Assembly (NCBI GenBank): GCA_963847735.1
Contig: CAWKAV010000016.1
Location: forward strand, 372,001-436,000
DNA from: CAWKAV01 sp963847735
Lineage (GTDB): Bacteria; Desulfobacterota; Desulfuromonadia; Desulfuromonadales; BM103
Length of the DNA stretch: 64,000 nt
Reading direction: 5' to 3'
The notes under the pieces are model-generated. The model saw nothing but the letters and a program-made list of their open reading frames with translations, was not told the DNA's origin and did no database searches. A program made the position numbers and the translations under genes. Numbering within the stretch: the first letter of the stretch is position 1; each line of letters opens with the position of its first letter. Below, piece by piece: positions 9,279 to 18,639 of the stretch.

Positions 9279-10499
9279 ATGAGCAAAAAAGGAACCGTCA
9301 AAAAAGTTGTCCTTGCCTACTCGGGAGGGCTTGATACTTCGATCATTCTCAAATGGCTGATCGAAGAATATGATTGCGAAGTGATTGCTTACTCGGCCGA
9401 CCTCGGCCAGGGCGAAGAGCTCGATGGTATCCCGAAGAAGGCCAAGGACACCGGTGCCAGCCGTTGCCATATCCTCGACCTGAAGGAGGAATTTGCCGGC
9501 GATTTCGTCTTCCCGATGTTCCGCGCCAATGCCATCTACGAAGGGCGCTATTTCCTTGGCACCTCAATCGCCCGGCCGCTGATCGCCAAGGCGCAGATGG
9601 ATATTGCCCGTCAGGAAGGTGCCGACGCGGTCTCGCATGGTGCCACCGGCAAGGGCAACGATCAGGTCCGCTTCGAGATTGCCTATTATCATTTCGACCC
9701 GGCGATCAAGGTGATCGCGCCCTGGCGCGAGTGGGATATGAAGAGCCGCACGGCGCTGGAGAATTACGCCAGGCAGCATGGCATCCCGGTGCCGACCAGC
9801 AAGAAATTTCCCTGGAGCTCCGACCGCAACCTGCTGCATATCTCCTTCGAGGGTGACATTCTCGAGAACCCCTGGGCCGAGGCCCCCGAACAGATGTACG
9901 TGCTGACCGTGCGTCCCGAGGATGCTCCCGACCAGCCGGAATATGTCGAGGTTGAGTTTGAGAAGGGTGATGCCGTCGCTGTCAACGGTGAACGGCTGTC
10001 GCCGGCTAAACTGCTCGCCAGGCTCAACGAGATTGGCGGACGGCACGGTATCGGACGGGTCGATCTGCTCGAGAATCGCTTTGTCGGCATGAAGAGTCGA
10101 GGCGTTTACGAGACCCCCGGCGGCACCATTCTCGAAGAGGCGCACCGGGCCGTGGAATCGATCACCATGGACCGCGAAGTCATGCACCTGCGCGACTCGC
10201 TGGTGCCGCGCTACGCCAGCATGATCTACAACGGCTTCTGGTTCTCTCCCGAGCGACGGGTCCTGCAGGCGCTGATCGACGAGTCGCAGCAGACCGTCAA
10301 CGGCAAGGCCCGTATCAAGCTCTACAAGGGACACTGCCGCGTGGTCGGCCGCGATTCGGCTACTGACAGCCTGTTTAACGTCGACTTCGCCACCTTCGAA
10401 GCGGATGAAGTCTACAACCAGGCAGACGCCGAGGGCTTCATCAAGCTCAATGCCTTACGCATGCGCATCGCGGCGATTCAGAGGGTGGCGAAGAAATAG
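9279..10499 (+). CDS. argG: Argininosuccinate synthase
   Basis: Condenses citrulline with aspartate using ATP. The ATP pyrophosphatase loop AYSGGLDTS is at residues 13-21; ATGKGNDQVRFE and the tetramer-forming C-terminal region are also present. The length of 406 residues is standard. AAGGAG lies 11 bases before the ATG. The spacer before it carries an inverted-repeat patch and the spacer after it another repeat patch, so it may be transcribed with its neighbours or separately. Confidence 0.97.
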   Translation: MSKKGTVKKVVLAYSGGLDTSIILKWLIEEYDCEVIAYSADLGQGEELDGIPKKAKDTGASRCHILDLKEEFAGDFVFPMFRANAIYEGRYFLGTSIARPLIAKAQMDIARQEGADAVSHGATGKGNDQVRFEIAYYHFDPAIKVIAPWREWDMKSRTALENYARQHGIPVPTSKKFPWSSDRNLLHISFEGDILENPWAEAPEQMYVLTVRPEDAPDQPEYVEVEFEKGDAVAVNGERLSPAKLLARLNEIGGRHGIGRVDLLENRFVGMKSRGVYETPGGTILEEAHRAVESITMDREVMHLRDSLVPRYASMIYNGFWFSPERRVLQALIDESQQTVNGKARIKLYKGHCRVVGRDSATDSLFNVDFATFEADEVYNQADAEGFIKLNALRMRIAAIQRVAKK

Positions 10500-10552
10500 G
10501 GTAAAAGGCTAAAGGTAAAAGGTGAAGGGGTTTTACCCCTCACTTTGAACCA
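10500..10552. repeat. Degenerate GTAAAAGG short-period patch
   Basis: Purine-rich copies of GTAAAAGG/CTAAAGG/GGTGAAGGGG, followed by the partly complementary TTTTACCCCTCACTTT, between argG and the Nudix gene. The two halves can fold, but imperfectly. Same class of patch as at 6188 and 15229. Confidence 0.65.
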
Positions 10553-10557
10553 TATTT

Positions 10558-11049
10558 ATGGAATTTAAAAAACAATCGATCAAAACCTCTGTCGTCGCCT
10601 GCATTATCGACGAGCAGAGACGTGTGCTGCTGACCCGGCGCTGTATCGAGCCGTTCTGTGGTCAGTGGGTCATGCCAGGTGGCAAGGTTGATCACGGTGA
10701 AACATTGCTGGAAGCGTTGCACCGCGAGGTGCACGAAGAGGTTGGGATCGAGGTTCATATTGACAGGTTGCTGGATGTTTATGAGCACGTTGCCTGTGGC
10801 GACAACGAAGACCATTACGTGATCCTCTACTATCGGGCGCATCCTTTGACAGCCGAGCTGTCACTGAATATTTCAGAAGTCACCGAAGCCGACTGGGTTC
10901 CGGAAAGCCAGCTAAGGACCTATGATATGACGCCCGGCACCCGGCATATTCTGGCCCAGGTTTACCCTGGCGCCCTGCCGGATTCAGGTGAGCCGGGCGA
11001 CGAGTTGGCCAGTCGGGGCCAGGTCGGAACTGTGTGTCAATCACCCTGA
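10558..11049 (+). CDS. Nudix hydrolase
   Basis: Cleaves a nucleoside-diphosphate-linked substrate; which one cannot be read from the sequence. The Nudix box spans residues 42-64 (G-x5-E then REVHEEVGI) with the metal-binding glutamates intact. The N-terminal half (SVVACIIDEQRRVLLTRR) is the usual beta-strand region of MutT-like enzymes. The tail after residue 145 is low-complexity and probably disordered. It sits between argG and argH; a house-cleaning role is the safest guess. Confidence 0.85.
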   Translation: MEFKKQSIKTSVVACIIDEQRRVLLTRRCIEPFCGQWVMPGGKVDHGETLLEALHREVHEEVGIEVHIDRLLDVYEHVACGDNEDHYVILYYRAHPLTAELSLNISEVTEADWVPESQLRTYDMTPGTRHILAQVYPGALPDSGEPGDELASRGQVGTVCQSP

Positions 11050-11097
11050 AATGGCTGCAGTTCCAGGGATGAATGTAAAGCGGAAGGGACTTTTAAT

Positions 11098-12486
11098 ATG
11101 ACCAGCAAGCTCTGGGCCGGACGTTTCACCCAGCCGACCGATGTTTTTGTCGAAGAATTCACTGCTTCGATCAACTTTGATCAGCGTCTGTACCGCTATG
11201 ACATCCTCGGCTCAGTCACTCATGCCAGGATGCTTGCCCGGCAGGGAATCATCGCAGAGCAGGAAGCCGGGGCGATTGTTCAGGGGCTTAATGAAATCCT
11301 CGAAGAAATCGAGGCAGGAAAATTTGTCTTTTCGGTTGCCCGTGAAGATATCCATATGAATATCGAAGCGCGCCTGATCGAAAAGATCGGTGTGGTCGGC
11401 GGCAAGCTGCACACCGCCCGCTCACGCAACGACCAGGTTGCCCTGGATGTGCGCCTCTACCTGCGTGACGAAGTTGATGCCATCGCCGGAGGACTCAAAA
11501 AATTACGGTCCGCTCTGCTGGATCAGGCGGAGGCCAATCTCGATGTCATCATGCCAGGCTATACTCACCTGCAGACAGCCCAACCGGTTCTCTTTGCCCA
11601 TCACATGCTGGCTTATGTCGAGATGCTGGTACGGGATGCCGGTCGTTTGCATGACCTGCGCAGAAGGCTCAACCTGATGCCGCTTGGTGCCGGCGCCCTG
11701 GCGGGGACAACTTTTCCTATCGATCGCGAATGGATTGCCGAACAGCTCGGCTTTGCCGGTGTGACGAGAAACAGCCTCGACTCGGTCTCCGATCGCGACT
11801 TCGTCCTGGAATTCTGTAGCTTTGCTTCGATTATGATGATGCATCTGTCGCGGCTTTCCGAGGAACTGATCCTGTGGTCGAGCGCCGACTTTGCTTTCAT
11901 CGAACTCTCCGACGGTTTCTGCACCGGCAGCTCCATCATGCCGCAGAAAAAAAATCCTGACGTGCCGGAGCTGGTGCGTGGCAAAACCGGCCGGGTCTAT
12001 GGCAACCTGGTCAGTCTGCTGACCCTGATGAAGTCACTGCCGCTGGCTTACAACAAAGATATGCAGGAAGACAAGGAGCCATTGTTCGACACCATTGACA
12101 CGGTGCGCGGTTCTCTGAAGGTGTTTGCCGAAATGATCGCTGAAATGGCTGTTAACCCGGAGCGGATGCGGATTGCAGCCGGGCGCGGCTTCTCCACCGC
12201 GACCGATATTGCCGATTACCTGGTGCGTAAGGGAATGCCGTTCCGCAATGCTCACGAAGTGGTCGGCAAAACCGTGCGCTATTGTGTTGAAAATGGCAAA
12301 GACATCCCGGCCCTGACCCTGCAGGAGTTCCAGAAATTCTCTGCCGACATTGATGGCGACATCTTTGATTATGTCACGCTTGAGGCCTCTGTGAATGCCC
12401 GCAAGGCGACCGGAGGCACAGCCCGTTCGGCCGTCGAAAAAGAAATCACTCTTGCTCGCCTGGCTCAGAAGGAAAGCAAACAATGA
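11098..12486 (+). CDS. argH: Argininosuccinate lyase
   Basis: Splits argininosuccinate into arginine and fumarate, the last step of the pathway. The fumarase-superfamily signature GSSIMPQKKNPD is at about 277-288, with the catalytic Ser in its flexible loop; the substrate-binding HTARSRNDQ region is near residue 105 and TxxQPAQP-like HLQTAQPV near 160. The length of 462 residues is typical. Its stop overlaps the next gene by ATGA, so the lipoprotein is likely co-translated. Confidence 0.97.
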   Translation: MTSKLWAGRFTQPTDVFVEEFTASINFDQRLYRYDILGSVTHARMLARQGIIAEQEAGAIVQGLNEILEEIEAGKFVFSVAREDIHMNIEARLIEKIGVVGGKLHTARSRNDQVALDVRLYLRDEVDAIAGGLKKLRSALLDQAEANLDVIMPGYTHLQTAQPVLFAHHMLAYVEMLVRDAGRLHDLRRRLNLMPLGAGALAGTTFPIDREWIAEQLGFAGVTRNSLDSVSDRDFVLEFCSFASIMMMHLSRLSEELILWSSADFAFIELSDGFCTGSSIMPQKKNPDVPELVRGKTGRVYGNLVSLLTLMKSLPLAYNKDMQEDKEPLFDTIDTVRGSLKVFAEMIAEMAVNPERMRIAAGRGFSTATDIADYLVRKGMPFRNAHEVVGKTVRYCVENGKDIPALTLQEFQKFSADIDGDIFDYVTLEASVNARKATGGTARSAVEKEITLARLAQKESKQ

Positions 12487-13295
12487 AGATGACCAGTGGG
12501 TTGCAACCTTTAAGGCCCGCAGTGTTTTGTATCCCAAGACTCGCGTTCCTCATCACACTCAGCCTGGTGCTAATCACGATGAGTACTGCCTGCGGCAAGA
12601 AAGGCCCGGTACGTCCGAAACTTGACACTCTTCCCGAGGCCCCGCAGGAAGTGACCCTGCAGCAGCAGGGCAATCTCTTTTTGCTTGGCTGGGAAATCCC
12701 ATCGGCTGTCAGGAAAGGCAGTGGTGATGTAGACTTGAGGGAATACCGCATCAAGCGCCTGCAATATGATGCGGCCGACGGCTGCCCGACCTGTCGTGAG
12801 CCACAGGACGAAGTGGCGGAACTTGAAGTCAGGTATCCCGCTCCCGGACAGCGCATCGGCGATCGTCTGTACTGGCGTGATCTGGATGTCCGTCTTGACA
12901 GCGGTTACCGCTACGCCATCGTGCCTGTGACCGTTGGCGGGATCGAGGGCTCGACCGCCATGATACATCTGACCGCACAACAACCGCCACCGCCGCCGAC
13001 CTCTTTGCAGGTTGAAGCCGGCGATGCACAGGTTACGGTGCAATGGATCGCTCCAACACTTTCTGCGGAGATGGCGCTGGTCGGTTATAACCTGTACCGC
13101 CGACAGGATGACAGGCCCTTCCCGATGGTTCCCGTCAACCTCGAGCCTTTGCAGAAGACCCTGCTGTTGGATCGCGGTCTTGATAATGGACGGCCCTATG
13201 AATACCGTGTCAGTTCAGTGGTCCGGGTCGGTGAGCAACGGCTGGAAAGCATGGCGGGTCCGGGTGTTGTAGCGACGCCGCAGGAGAAACGCTGA
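12483..13295 (+). CDS. Lipoprotein with fibronectin type III-like domains
   Basis: A predicted exported lipoprotein of unknown function. An N-terminal hydrophobic segment ends in a lipobox (MSTAC, Cys37), followed directly by GKKGPVRP as in short YifL/LptM-like lipoproteins. The rest is beta-rich, with a second half (PPPPTSLQVEAGDAQVTVQW... about 160-260) that matches a fibronectin type III sandwich. The long leader suggests that the true start may be an internal one. It overlaps the argH stop. From memory, Geobacter relatives carry a comparable gene between argH and lysA; here dapA follows instead. Confidence 0.7.
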   Translation: MKMTSGLQPLRPAVFCIPRLAFLITLSLVLITMSTACGKKGPVRPKLDTLPEAPQEVTLQQQGNLFLLGWEIPSAVRKGSGDVDLREYRIKRLQYDAADGCPTCREPQDEVAELEVRYPAPGQRIGDRLYWRDLDVRLDSGYRYAIVPVTVGGIEGSTAMIHLTAQQPPPPPTSLQVEAGDAQVTVQWIAPTLSAEMALVGYNLYRRQDDRPFPMVPVNLEPLQKTLLLDRGLDNGRPYEYRVSSVVRVGEQRLESMAGPGVVATPQEKR

Positions 13296-13389
13296 TACGC
13301 CCTTTACAAGGGCCTGAGGCTATGTTAGGTAGGTATTTTGATGCGTACACATCGATTGATTTTTCATATCCACCGCTAAGGAGAAAGTC

Positions 13390-14265
13390 ATGTTCAGTGG
13401 ATCCATGGTAGCCATCGTCACCCCTTTCGACAAGCAGGGCCAATTCGCCGAAGAGACCTATCGCCAGTTGATAGAATTCCAGATTGAAAACGGCACCGAT
13501 GTCATCGTCCCCTGTGGGACGACCGGCGAATCAGCAACCCTCGATTTTGATGAGCATGAATACGTCATCAAGGTTTGCCTCGATCAGGTCAACAAGCGGA
13601 TTCCGGTCATTGCTGGTACCGGCGCCAACAACACGACCGAAGCGATCCACCTGTCGAAAAATGCCAAGGCCATGGGTGCCGACGGCCTGTTGCTGGTTTG
13701 CCCTTACTACAACAAGCCGTCCCAGGAGGGAATTTATCAGCATTACAAGCGTCTCTCCGAAGAGGTCGCTCTCCCCCAGGTGCTCTATAATGTGCCGAGC
13801 CGCACCGGCGTCAATATGACCGCTGACACCACTGTGCGCCTGGCCGAGTTTGCCAACATCGTAGCGATCAAGGAGGCCTCCGGAGACCTCACCCAGGTTG
13901 GCCAGATCCTGGCCCGGGCCGGTGACAAGATTGATGTGATCTCCGGCGACGACTTTTTGACTTTTCCGATGATGTGCTGCGGCGCCAAGGGTGTTATCTC
14001 GGTGTCCGCTAACGCCATCCCAAAACAGGTCAAGGACATGGTCGAGGCGGTTTTGAACGGCGATACCATGATGGGCCGCAAGCTGCATCTCGAACTGCTC
14101 GAGTTTCACACCGCCATGTTTATCGAATCGAACCCGGTCCCGGTCAAAAAGACGCTGGAACTGATGGGCAAAATACAAGCGAATGTTCGATTGCCCCTGG
14201 TCGCCATGGGCGACGCGACGCTGGAGAAACTGAAGGCGGTGCTGGAGAAATATCAAATCATTTAA
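13390..14265 (+). CDS. dapA: 4-hydroxy-tetrahydrodipicolinate synthase
   Basis: Condenses pyruvate with aspartate semialdehyde, committing to lysine and peptidoglycan DAP. The Schiff-base lysine is Lys161 (VAIKEASGD), the catalytic Tyr is Tyr133, and the Thr pair is in CGTTGES (43-48). The length of 291 residues is normal. AAGGAG seven bases before the ATG decides the start. dapB follows after a repeat-bearing spacer of about 90 bases. Confidence 0.97.
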   Translation: MFSGSMVAIVTPFDKQGQFAEETYRQLIEFQIENGTDVIVPCGTTGESATLDFDEHEYVIKVCLDQVNKRIPVIAGTGANNTTEAIHLSKNAKAMGADGLLLVCPYYNKPSQEGIYQHYKRLSEEVALPQVLYNVPSRTGVNMTADTTVRLAEFANIVAIKEASGDLTQVGQILARAGDKIDVISGDDFLTFPMMCCGAKGVISVSANAIPKQVKDMVEAVLNGDTMMGRKLHLELLEFHTAMFIESNPVPVKKTLELMGKIQANVRLPLVAMGDATLEKLKAVLEKYQII

Positions 14266-14271
14266 AACTAA

Positions 14272-14326
14272 GGTGTCAGGTTTCGGGGGGGCAGGTGTTG
14301 GCAATCGCTTGCTGACACCCAACACC
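14272..14326. repeat. Interleaved inverted repeats (GGTGTCAG/CTGACACC and GGTGTTGG/CCAACACC)
   Basis: Two nested complementary pairs: GGTGTCAG 14272-14279 with CTGACACC 14312-14319, and GGTGTTGG 14294-14301 with CCAACACC 14319-14326. They form alternative rather than simultaneous stems and lie between dapA and dapB. No T tract follows. This is another member of the short-repeat patches. Confidence 0.7.
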
Positions 14327-14353
14327 GGAAATCCGATCCCCAGAGGTTTACAC

Positions 14354-15157
14354 ATGATCAAAGTTGCTGTTACCGGGGCCGCCGGCAGGATGGGCGGCCG
14401 TATCATTAGCCTGGTCACCGAGGCCGATGGACTGGCGGTGGCCGGAGCCGTGGAGATGGTCGGCCATGCCAGGCTCGGGGCCGATGCCGGGACCATCGCT
14501 GGTTGCGGCGAGCTCGGTGTCGCCATCACCGATTCCCTGGAACAGGCTCTGGCTGGCGCCGACGTGCTGATTGATTTTACATTCCCCGAGGTTACTCTGG
14601 CCAATGCTGCGGTCTGTGCACGACTGGGCAAGCAGATGGTGGTCGGTTCGACTGGTTTTACCCCGGAGCAGCGTGAAAAACTGACCGCATACGCCAGGGA
14701 CATGTCGATCGTCTTCGCTCCGAATATGAGCGTCGGTGTCAACGTCTGCTTCAAGATCCTCAAGGACATCGCCCAGACCCTCGGCGACGGTTTCGACGTC
14801 GAGATCGTCGAACTGCATCACAACAAGAAGAAGGATTCACCGTCCGGCACCGCCGTACGTATGGGGGAGATCGTTGCTGACGCTCTCAATCGCGACTACA
14901 GCCAGGTTGCCAACTATCACCGCGAGGGGATGTGCGGTGAGCGCAGCAAGGAAGAGATCGGCATGCAAACCGTGCGAGGCGGCGATATTGTTGGCGAACA
15001 CACGGTCTACTTTGTCGGCATGGGCGAACGCATCGAGCTGACCCACCGCGCCATGAACCGCGACATGTTTGCCCGTGGTGCATTACGTGCCGCCGCTTGG
15101 CTGGCTGGCAAACCGGCTGGTCTTTACGATATGCAGGATGTGCTCGGGCTTAAATAA
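14354..15157 (+). CDS. dapB: 4-hydroxy-tetrahydrodipicolinate reductase
   Basis: Reduces the DapA product with NAD(P)H. The Rossmann loop GAAGRMG is at residues 8-14; the catalytic-region motif ELHHNKKKDSPSGTA is near 155. The ATG at 14354 gives the usual short MIKVAVTGA start and 267 residues; an in-frame codon at 14273 would add unrelated repeat-derived residues. It lies between dapA and dapL as part of the DAP run. Confidence 0.96.
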   Translation: MIKVAVTGAAGRMGGRIISLVTEADGLAVAGAVEMVGHARLGADAGTIAGCGELGVAITDSLEQALAGADVLIDFTFPEVTLANAAVCARLGKQMVVGSTGFTPEQREKLTAYARDMSIVFAPNMSVGVNVCFKILKDIAQTLGDGFDVEIVELHHNKKKDSPSGTAVRMGEIVADALNRDYSQVANYHREGMCGERSKEEIGMQTVRGGDIVGEHTVYFVGMGERIELTHRAMNRDMFARGALRAAAWLAGKPAGLYDMQDVLGLK

Positions 15158-15228
15158 TCAGGCCAAGGTTTCAAGGAAAAAATCAGGGGAAATCGACACC
15201 TCTTCTCTCCTTTGGCCTTTATCAGTTG

Positions 15229-15258
15229 ACCCTAAACCCTAAACCTTTATCCTTTTTC
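15229..15258. repeat. ACCCTAA-type tandem patch
   Basis: ACCCTAAACCCTAAACC followed by degenerate TTTATCCTTT copies between dapB and dapL, just ahead of the dapL ribosome-binding site. Period is about seven bases, on the pattern of the other patches. Confidence 0.75.
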
Positions 15259-15281
15259 CCCATTTTGGAGGACTCGTTTTA

Positions 15282-16517
15282 ATGGCACGTATCAACGACA
15301 ACTACCTCAAACTCAAAGCAGGTTACCTTTTCCCCGAGATCGGTCGCAGGGTGCGTGAATTCTCCGCCGCCAACCCGCAGGCGAAGGTCATCCGCCTCGG
15401 CATCGGCGATGTCACGAGGCCTCTCGCGCCGGCAGTCCTCAGGGCCTTCCATGATGCCGTCGACGATCTCGGCACCACCGAGAACTTTGCCGGCTACGGT
15501 CCAGAGCAGGGCTACGAGTGGCTCTCCCAGGTGATCATCGAGCAGAGCTACAAGCCGCTCGGTGTCGACCTGAAGACCAACGAAATGTTTATTTCTGACG
15601 GCTCCAAGTGCGACTGCGCCAATATCCTCGATATCTTCGCCCTCGACAATGTGGTCGCCATAGGCGACCCGGTTTACCCGGTCTACAACGATACCAACGT
15701 CATGATCGGGCGCACCGGCGAAGCTGACGACAAAGGCTACTACAAGGGCATCATCTACTTGCCCTGCGTCGAGGAGAACGGCTTCGTTCCGGCGCTGCCT
15801 AAGAAGAGGGTCGATATCATCTACCTCTGTTCGCCGAACAACCCGACTGGCACCGTCGCCACCAAAGCGCAGTTGAAGGAATGGGTCGACTATGCCAACC
15901 GGAGCGGCGCCATCATCTTCTTCGACGCAGCCTATGAGGCGTTCATTACAACTCCGGGTATCCCCCATTCGATCTATGAGATCGAGGGTGCCAGAAGTTG
16001 CGCCATCGAGTTCCGTTCCTTCTCCAAGACCGCTGGCTTCACCGGTGTGCGCTGCGGCCTGGTGGTTGTTCCCGAGCAGTTGATGGGCACCACTGCCACG
16101 GGTGAGAAATACAGTTTTAACAAGCTCTGGAACCGCCGCACCACCACCAAGTTCAATGGTGCCTCCTACCCGGTGCAGAAAGCCGCCGCCGCAGTCTATT
16201 CCGAGCAGGGCTGGAAGGAGACCAAGGAGATCATCGACTACTACATGGACAACGCCCGTATCATCCGCGAGGGGCTCAAGCAAGCCGGCATCACCTGCTA
16301 CGGAGGTGTCGATGCCCCCTACATCTGGTTGAAGACTCCAGGAGGGCTGACCAGCTGGGACTTCTTTGACAAGTTGCTCAACGAGTGTCACGTGGTCGGC
16401 ACTCCCGGGAGTGGTTTCGGCCCTTCCGGCGAGGGATACTTTCGGCTTTCGGCCTTCGGTGACAAGGATAAGGTTATCGAGGCTGTGGAACGTATCAAGA
16501 AGAAGTGGGGCAGGTAA
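15282..16517 (+). CDS. dapL: LL-diaminopimelate aminotransferase
   Basis: PLP enzyme that converts tetrahydrodipicolinate directly to LL-DAP, bypassing the succinylase and acetylase steps. It is a class I aminotransferase with family-typical GIGDVTRPL near residue 40, LCSPNNPTGT near 187 and the Schiff-base lysine Lys249 in SFSKTAGFTGVRCG. The length of 411 residues is typical of DapL. GGAGG lies upstream of the ATG. A terminator follows directly, so this ends the arg-dap run. The absence of dapD/dapE-type genes fits this route. Confidence 0.97.
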   Translation: MARINDNYLKLKAGYLFPEIGRRVREFSAANPQAKVIRLGIGDVTRPLAPAVLRAFHDAVDDLGTTENFAGYGPEQGYEWLSQVIIEQSYKPLGVDLKTNEMFISDGSKCDCANILDIFALDNVVAIGDPVYPVYNDTNVMIGRTGEADDKGYYKGIIYLPCVEENGFVPALPKKRVDIIYLCSPNNPTGTVATKAQLKEWVDYANRSGAIIFFDAAYEAFITTPGIPHSIYEIEGARSCAIEFRSFSKTAGFTGVRCGLVVVPEQLMGTTATGEKYSFNKLWNRRTTTKFNGASYPVQKAAAAVYSEQGWKETKEIIDYYMDNARIIREGLKQAGITCYGGVDAPYIWLKTPGGLTSWDFFDKLLNECHVVGTPGSGFGPSGEGYFRLSAFGDKDKVIEAVERIKKKWGR

Positions 16518-16532
16518 CTGTTTGTTTTAAGT

Positions 16533-16562
16533 AAAAAGGCAACCTCATCGGTTGCCTTTTTT
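16533..16562. terminator. Bidirectional rho-independent terminator
   Basis: Stem GGCAACC (16538-16544) / GGTTGCC (16550-16556), loop TCATC, flanked by A5 and T5 runs, so it can act on both strands. It ends dapL on the plus strand and the FAH-family gene on the minus strand. Confidence 0.92.
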
Positions 16563-16580
16563 ATCAAGTTGCAGAACACT

Positions 16581-17243
16581 CTAAGCCACTGAAACAGTCA
16601 AGACACCAACCTGCTCGATCCTCGCTTCAAGCTTGTCCCCACTGCAGATCCTGCCGACTCCTGCCGGGGTTCCGGTGAGCAGAACGTCGCCTTCCTCCAG
16701 AATGAAATAAGCGGAAACCGCCGCGATCAACTCAGCGACCGTGCGCATCATGTCCCTGCTGTTGCCTTCCTGGCGCAATTGTCCGTTCACGATCAGCTGA
16801 AGCTGCAGATTTTGCGGATCCGCCACCTGGCTGGCCGGCACGAAGGACGACAGGGGACAGGATGTGTCAAATGCTTTGGCGATTTCCCAGGGCAGTCCCT
16901 TTTCCTTCTGAGCGTTTTGCACGTCGCGGAGCGTCAGGTCCAGAGCTACGGCGTAACCGCTGACGTGGTCAAGGGCCTGCGTGGCATCGATCCCTTTTGC
17001 GGCTTTGCCGATTAAAACCGCGAGCTCGATCTCATGATGGCAATCTCTGGAATAACTTGGAATGACTACTACTCCTCCTGACGCAACAATTGAGCTGGCC
17101 GGCTTTATAAAGATAACCGGTTTGTCCGGCGTCTGGTTGCCAAGTTCCTTAATGTGTTCGGCGTAGTTGCGGCCGATGCAGGCGATCTTCCCGACCGGGA
17201 TGTCGTGTCCGTCGAGACTCACTGTATGCATATTTGCCTCCAT
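16581..17243 (-). CDS. Fumarylacetoacetate hydrolase family protein (acylpyruvase/oxaloacetate tautomerase type)
   Basis: A small FAH-fold enzyme acting on acylpyruvates or oxaloacetate. Conserved features are IACIGRNYAEHIKEL near the N-terminus, the metal-binding HEIELAVLIG region near residue 70, DLTLRDVQ near 103 and the C-terminal LLTGTPAGVG. The length of 220 residues fits the single-domain FAHD1/YcgM type. An internal ATG four codons in (MHTVSL) is an alternative start. Monocistronic; its 3' end meets the terminator shared with dapL. The substrate is not determinable from sequence. Confidence 0.88.
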   Translation of the reverse strand: MEANMHTVSLDGHDIPVGKIACIGRNYAEHIKELGNQTPDKPVIFIKPASSIVASGGVVVIPSYSRDCHHEIELAVLIGKAAKGIDATQALDHVSGYAVALDLTLRDVQNAQKEKGLPWEIAKAFDTSCPLSSFVPASQVADPQNLQLQLIVNGQLRQEGNSRDMMRTVAELIAAVSAYFILEEGDVLLTGTPAGVGRICSGDKLEARIEQVGVLTVSVA

Positions 17244-17353
17244 GCAGAGTGTGAAATGTTGAGAACCGCAGAATACAGAATACTGGAGTTAGTATACAGG
17301 GGGAATTATTCTTTCGGTAAATATTTTGATCGCAACATGCTATGATAATGAGG

Positions 17354-17372
17354 TTTTCTCTGTGTCTCTGTG
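17354..17372. repeat. TCTCTGTGTCTCTGTG patch
   Basis: Short-period CTCTGTG repeat in the divergent spacer between the FAH gene and the rhomboid gene. A related complementary pair is at 26115-26174. Confidence 0.7.
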
Positions 17373-17429
17373 ACCAAATGCGGCGGCAAGACAGTTTGCC
17401 TGGCGTCTCAGCACTGAACGAGGATTCTG

Positions 17430-18602
17430 ATGCTCCTGCCGATCGGTGACGTTCCCAATCCGAAAACAACTCCGTACATCAACTGGCTGTTGATCGGCAT
17501 CAATATTGCCGTGTTCGTCGTCGTTACGCTGCCTTTGAGTGCAACCCGGCCCGATCCCAACGACCCGGTATTGCTTGAATATCTGAGGATTCTCGCTGGA
17601 CGGGGTGACTTGCCGGTGCAATTGATTTACAACCAGGTCTCGGCTTACGACCTGGTGGTCTTCAAGTACGGCTTCCGGCCGGCCGATTTTTCTCTGCTGA
17701 GCCTGTTTACGGCGATGTTCCTGCACGCGAGTTGGATGCACCTTGCCGGCAATATGCTGTTTCTGTGGATTTATGGCGACAATGTTGAGCACCGCCTTGG
17801 CCACGTCGGTTATCTGCTGGCTTATCTCGGCGCCGGTCTGTTTGCGACCCTGTTTTTCGGTATGTTCGTCCCGAATTCACCGATCCCGATGCTCGGTGCT
17901 TCGGGAGCGATCTCCGGGGTGCTCGGCTTGTATTTTCTATGGTTCCCGCGCAACCAGATCAAGGTGTTTGTTTTCCTTTTCCCCTTGATCATGACCACTT
18001 TCCTGATTCCGGCGCGAATCGTGTTGGGGGTTTATCTGGTCATCGATAATATCCTGCCCTTCCTGACGAGTCCGGCGGAAGGAAGCGGCGTCGCTCATGG
18101 GGCGCATATCGGTGGATTTCTAGCTGGTCTTGGTCTCGCCCTTGCTGTTGACCGTTGGCCTCGGGTCTTGCGGAAAGAGGCCCCTGCTCCCGGCCTCAAG
18201 CCCAAACGGACCGACCTCACCGACGCCGTGACGGACATTGCGCAGGCCATATATCGTCATGATCTGGCACATGCGGCCGCCCGTTTCTCAGAACTGGACA
18301 GTCGCAGTCAGCGCAACCTGCTGTCGACGGCCGATATTCATACTATCGGCGAGTATCTGTTGAACAGCGGCGCTGCGACGCAGGCCTTGACCGTGTTCCG
18401 GCGGCTGATTGCCGAACGACCCGGCGATACAAATCTGGATCGGGCCTACCTGGGCGCGGGGCGAGCGATGCTGCTCAAGGATCGTTGTGAAACCGCCGCC
18501 TGGCACTACTTCCTGGCCGCCATCGATCTGGCACAAACTCCTGATGTTGCCGACGAAGCCCGTCGTTATATGAAGATGATTAAGGGCAGAGCGGACAATT
18601 GA
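17430..18602 (+). CDS. Rhomboid-family intramembrane serine protease with a cytoplasmic helical C-terminal domain
   Basis: An integral membrane protease that cuts transmembrane substrates. About six hydrophobic segments lie in residues 15-250. The catalytic Ser is Ser158 in GASGAISG and the partner His is His226 in GAHIGGFLAG; HASWMHLAGNMLFLW (near 98-112) is the conserved rhomboid loop. After about residue 255 there is a soluble helical extension (about 135 residues) with TPR-like spacing (TQALTVFRRLIAERPGD). The extension may select substrates. The substrate is unknown and the neighbours give no clear clue. Confidence 0.9.
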   Translation: MLLPIGDVPNPKTTPYINWLLIGINIAVFVVVTLPLSATRPDPNDPVLLEYLRILAGRGDLPVQLIYNQVSAYDLVVFKYGFRPADFSLLSLFTAMFLHASWMHLAGNMLFLWIYGDNVEHRLGHVGYLLAYLGAGLFATLFFGMFVPNSPIPMLGASGAISGVLGLYFLWFPRNQIKVFVFLFPLIMTTFLIPARIVLGVYLVIDNILPFLTSPAEGSGVAHGAHIGGFLAGLGLALAVDRWPRVLRKEAPAPGLKPKRTDLTDAVTDIAQAIYRHDLAHAAARFSELDSRSQRNLLSTADIHTIGEYLLNSGAATQALTVFRRLIAERPGDTNLDRAYLGAGRAMLLKDRCETAAWHYFLAAIDLAQTPDVADEARRYMKMIKGRADN

Positions 18603-18639
18603 GAGGCTTCAGATCGTAGCTCATAGTGCCCGGAACGAC

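Noticed and set aside
13531..14769. A 412-codon minus-strand open frame across dapA and dapB
   Set aside because: Shadow of two clear genes and of the repeat patch between them; no recognisable motif.
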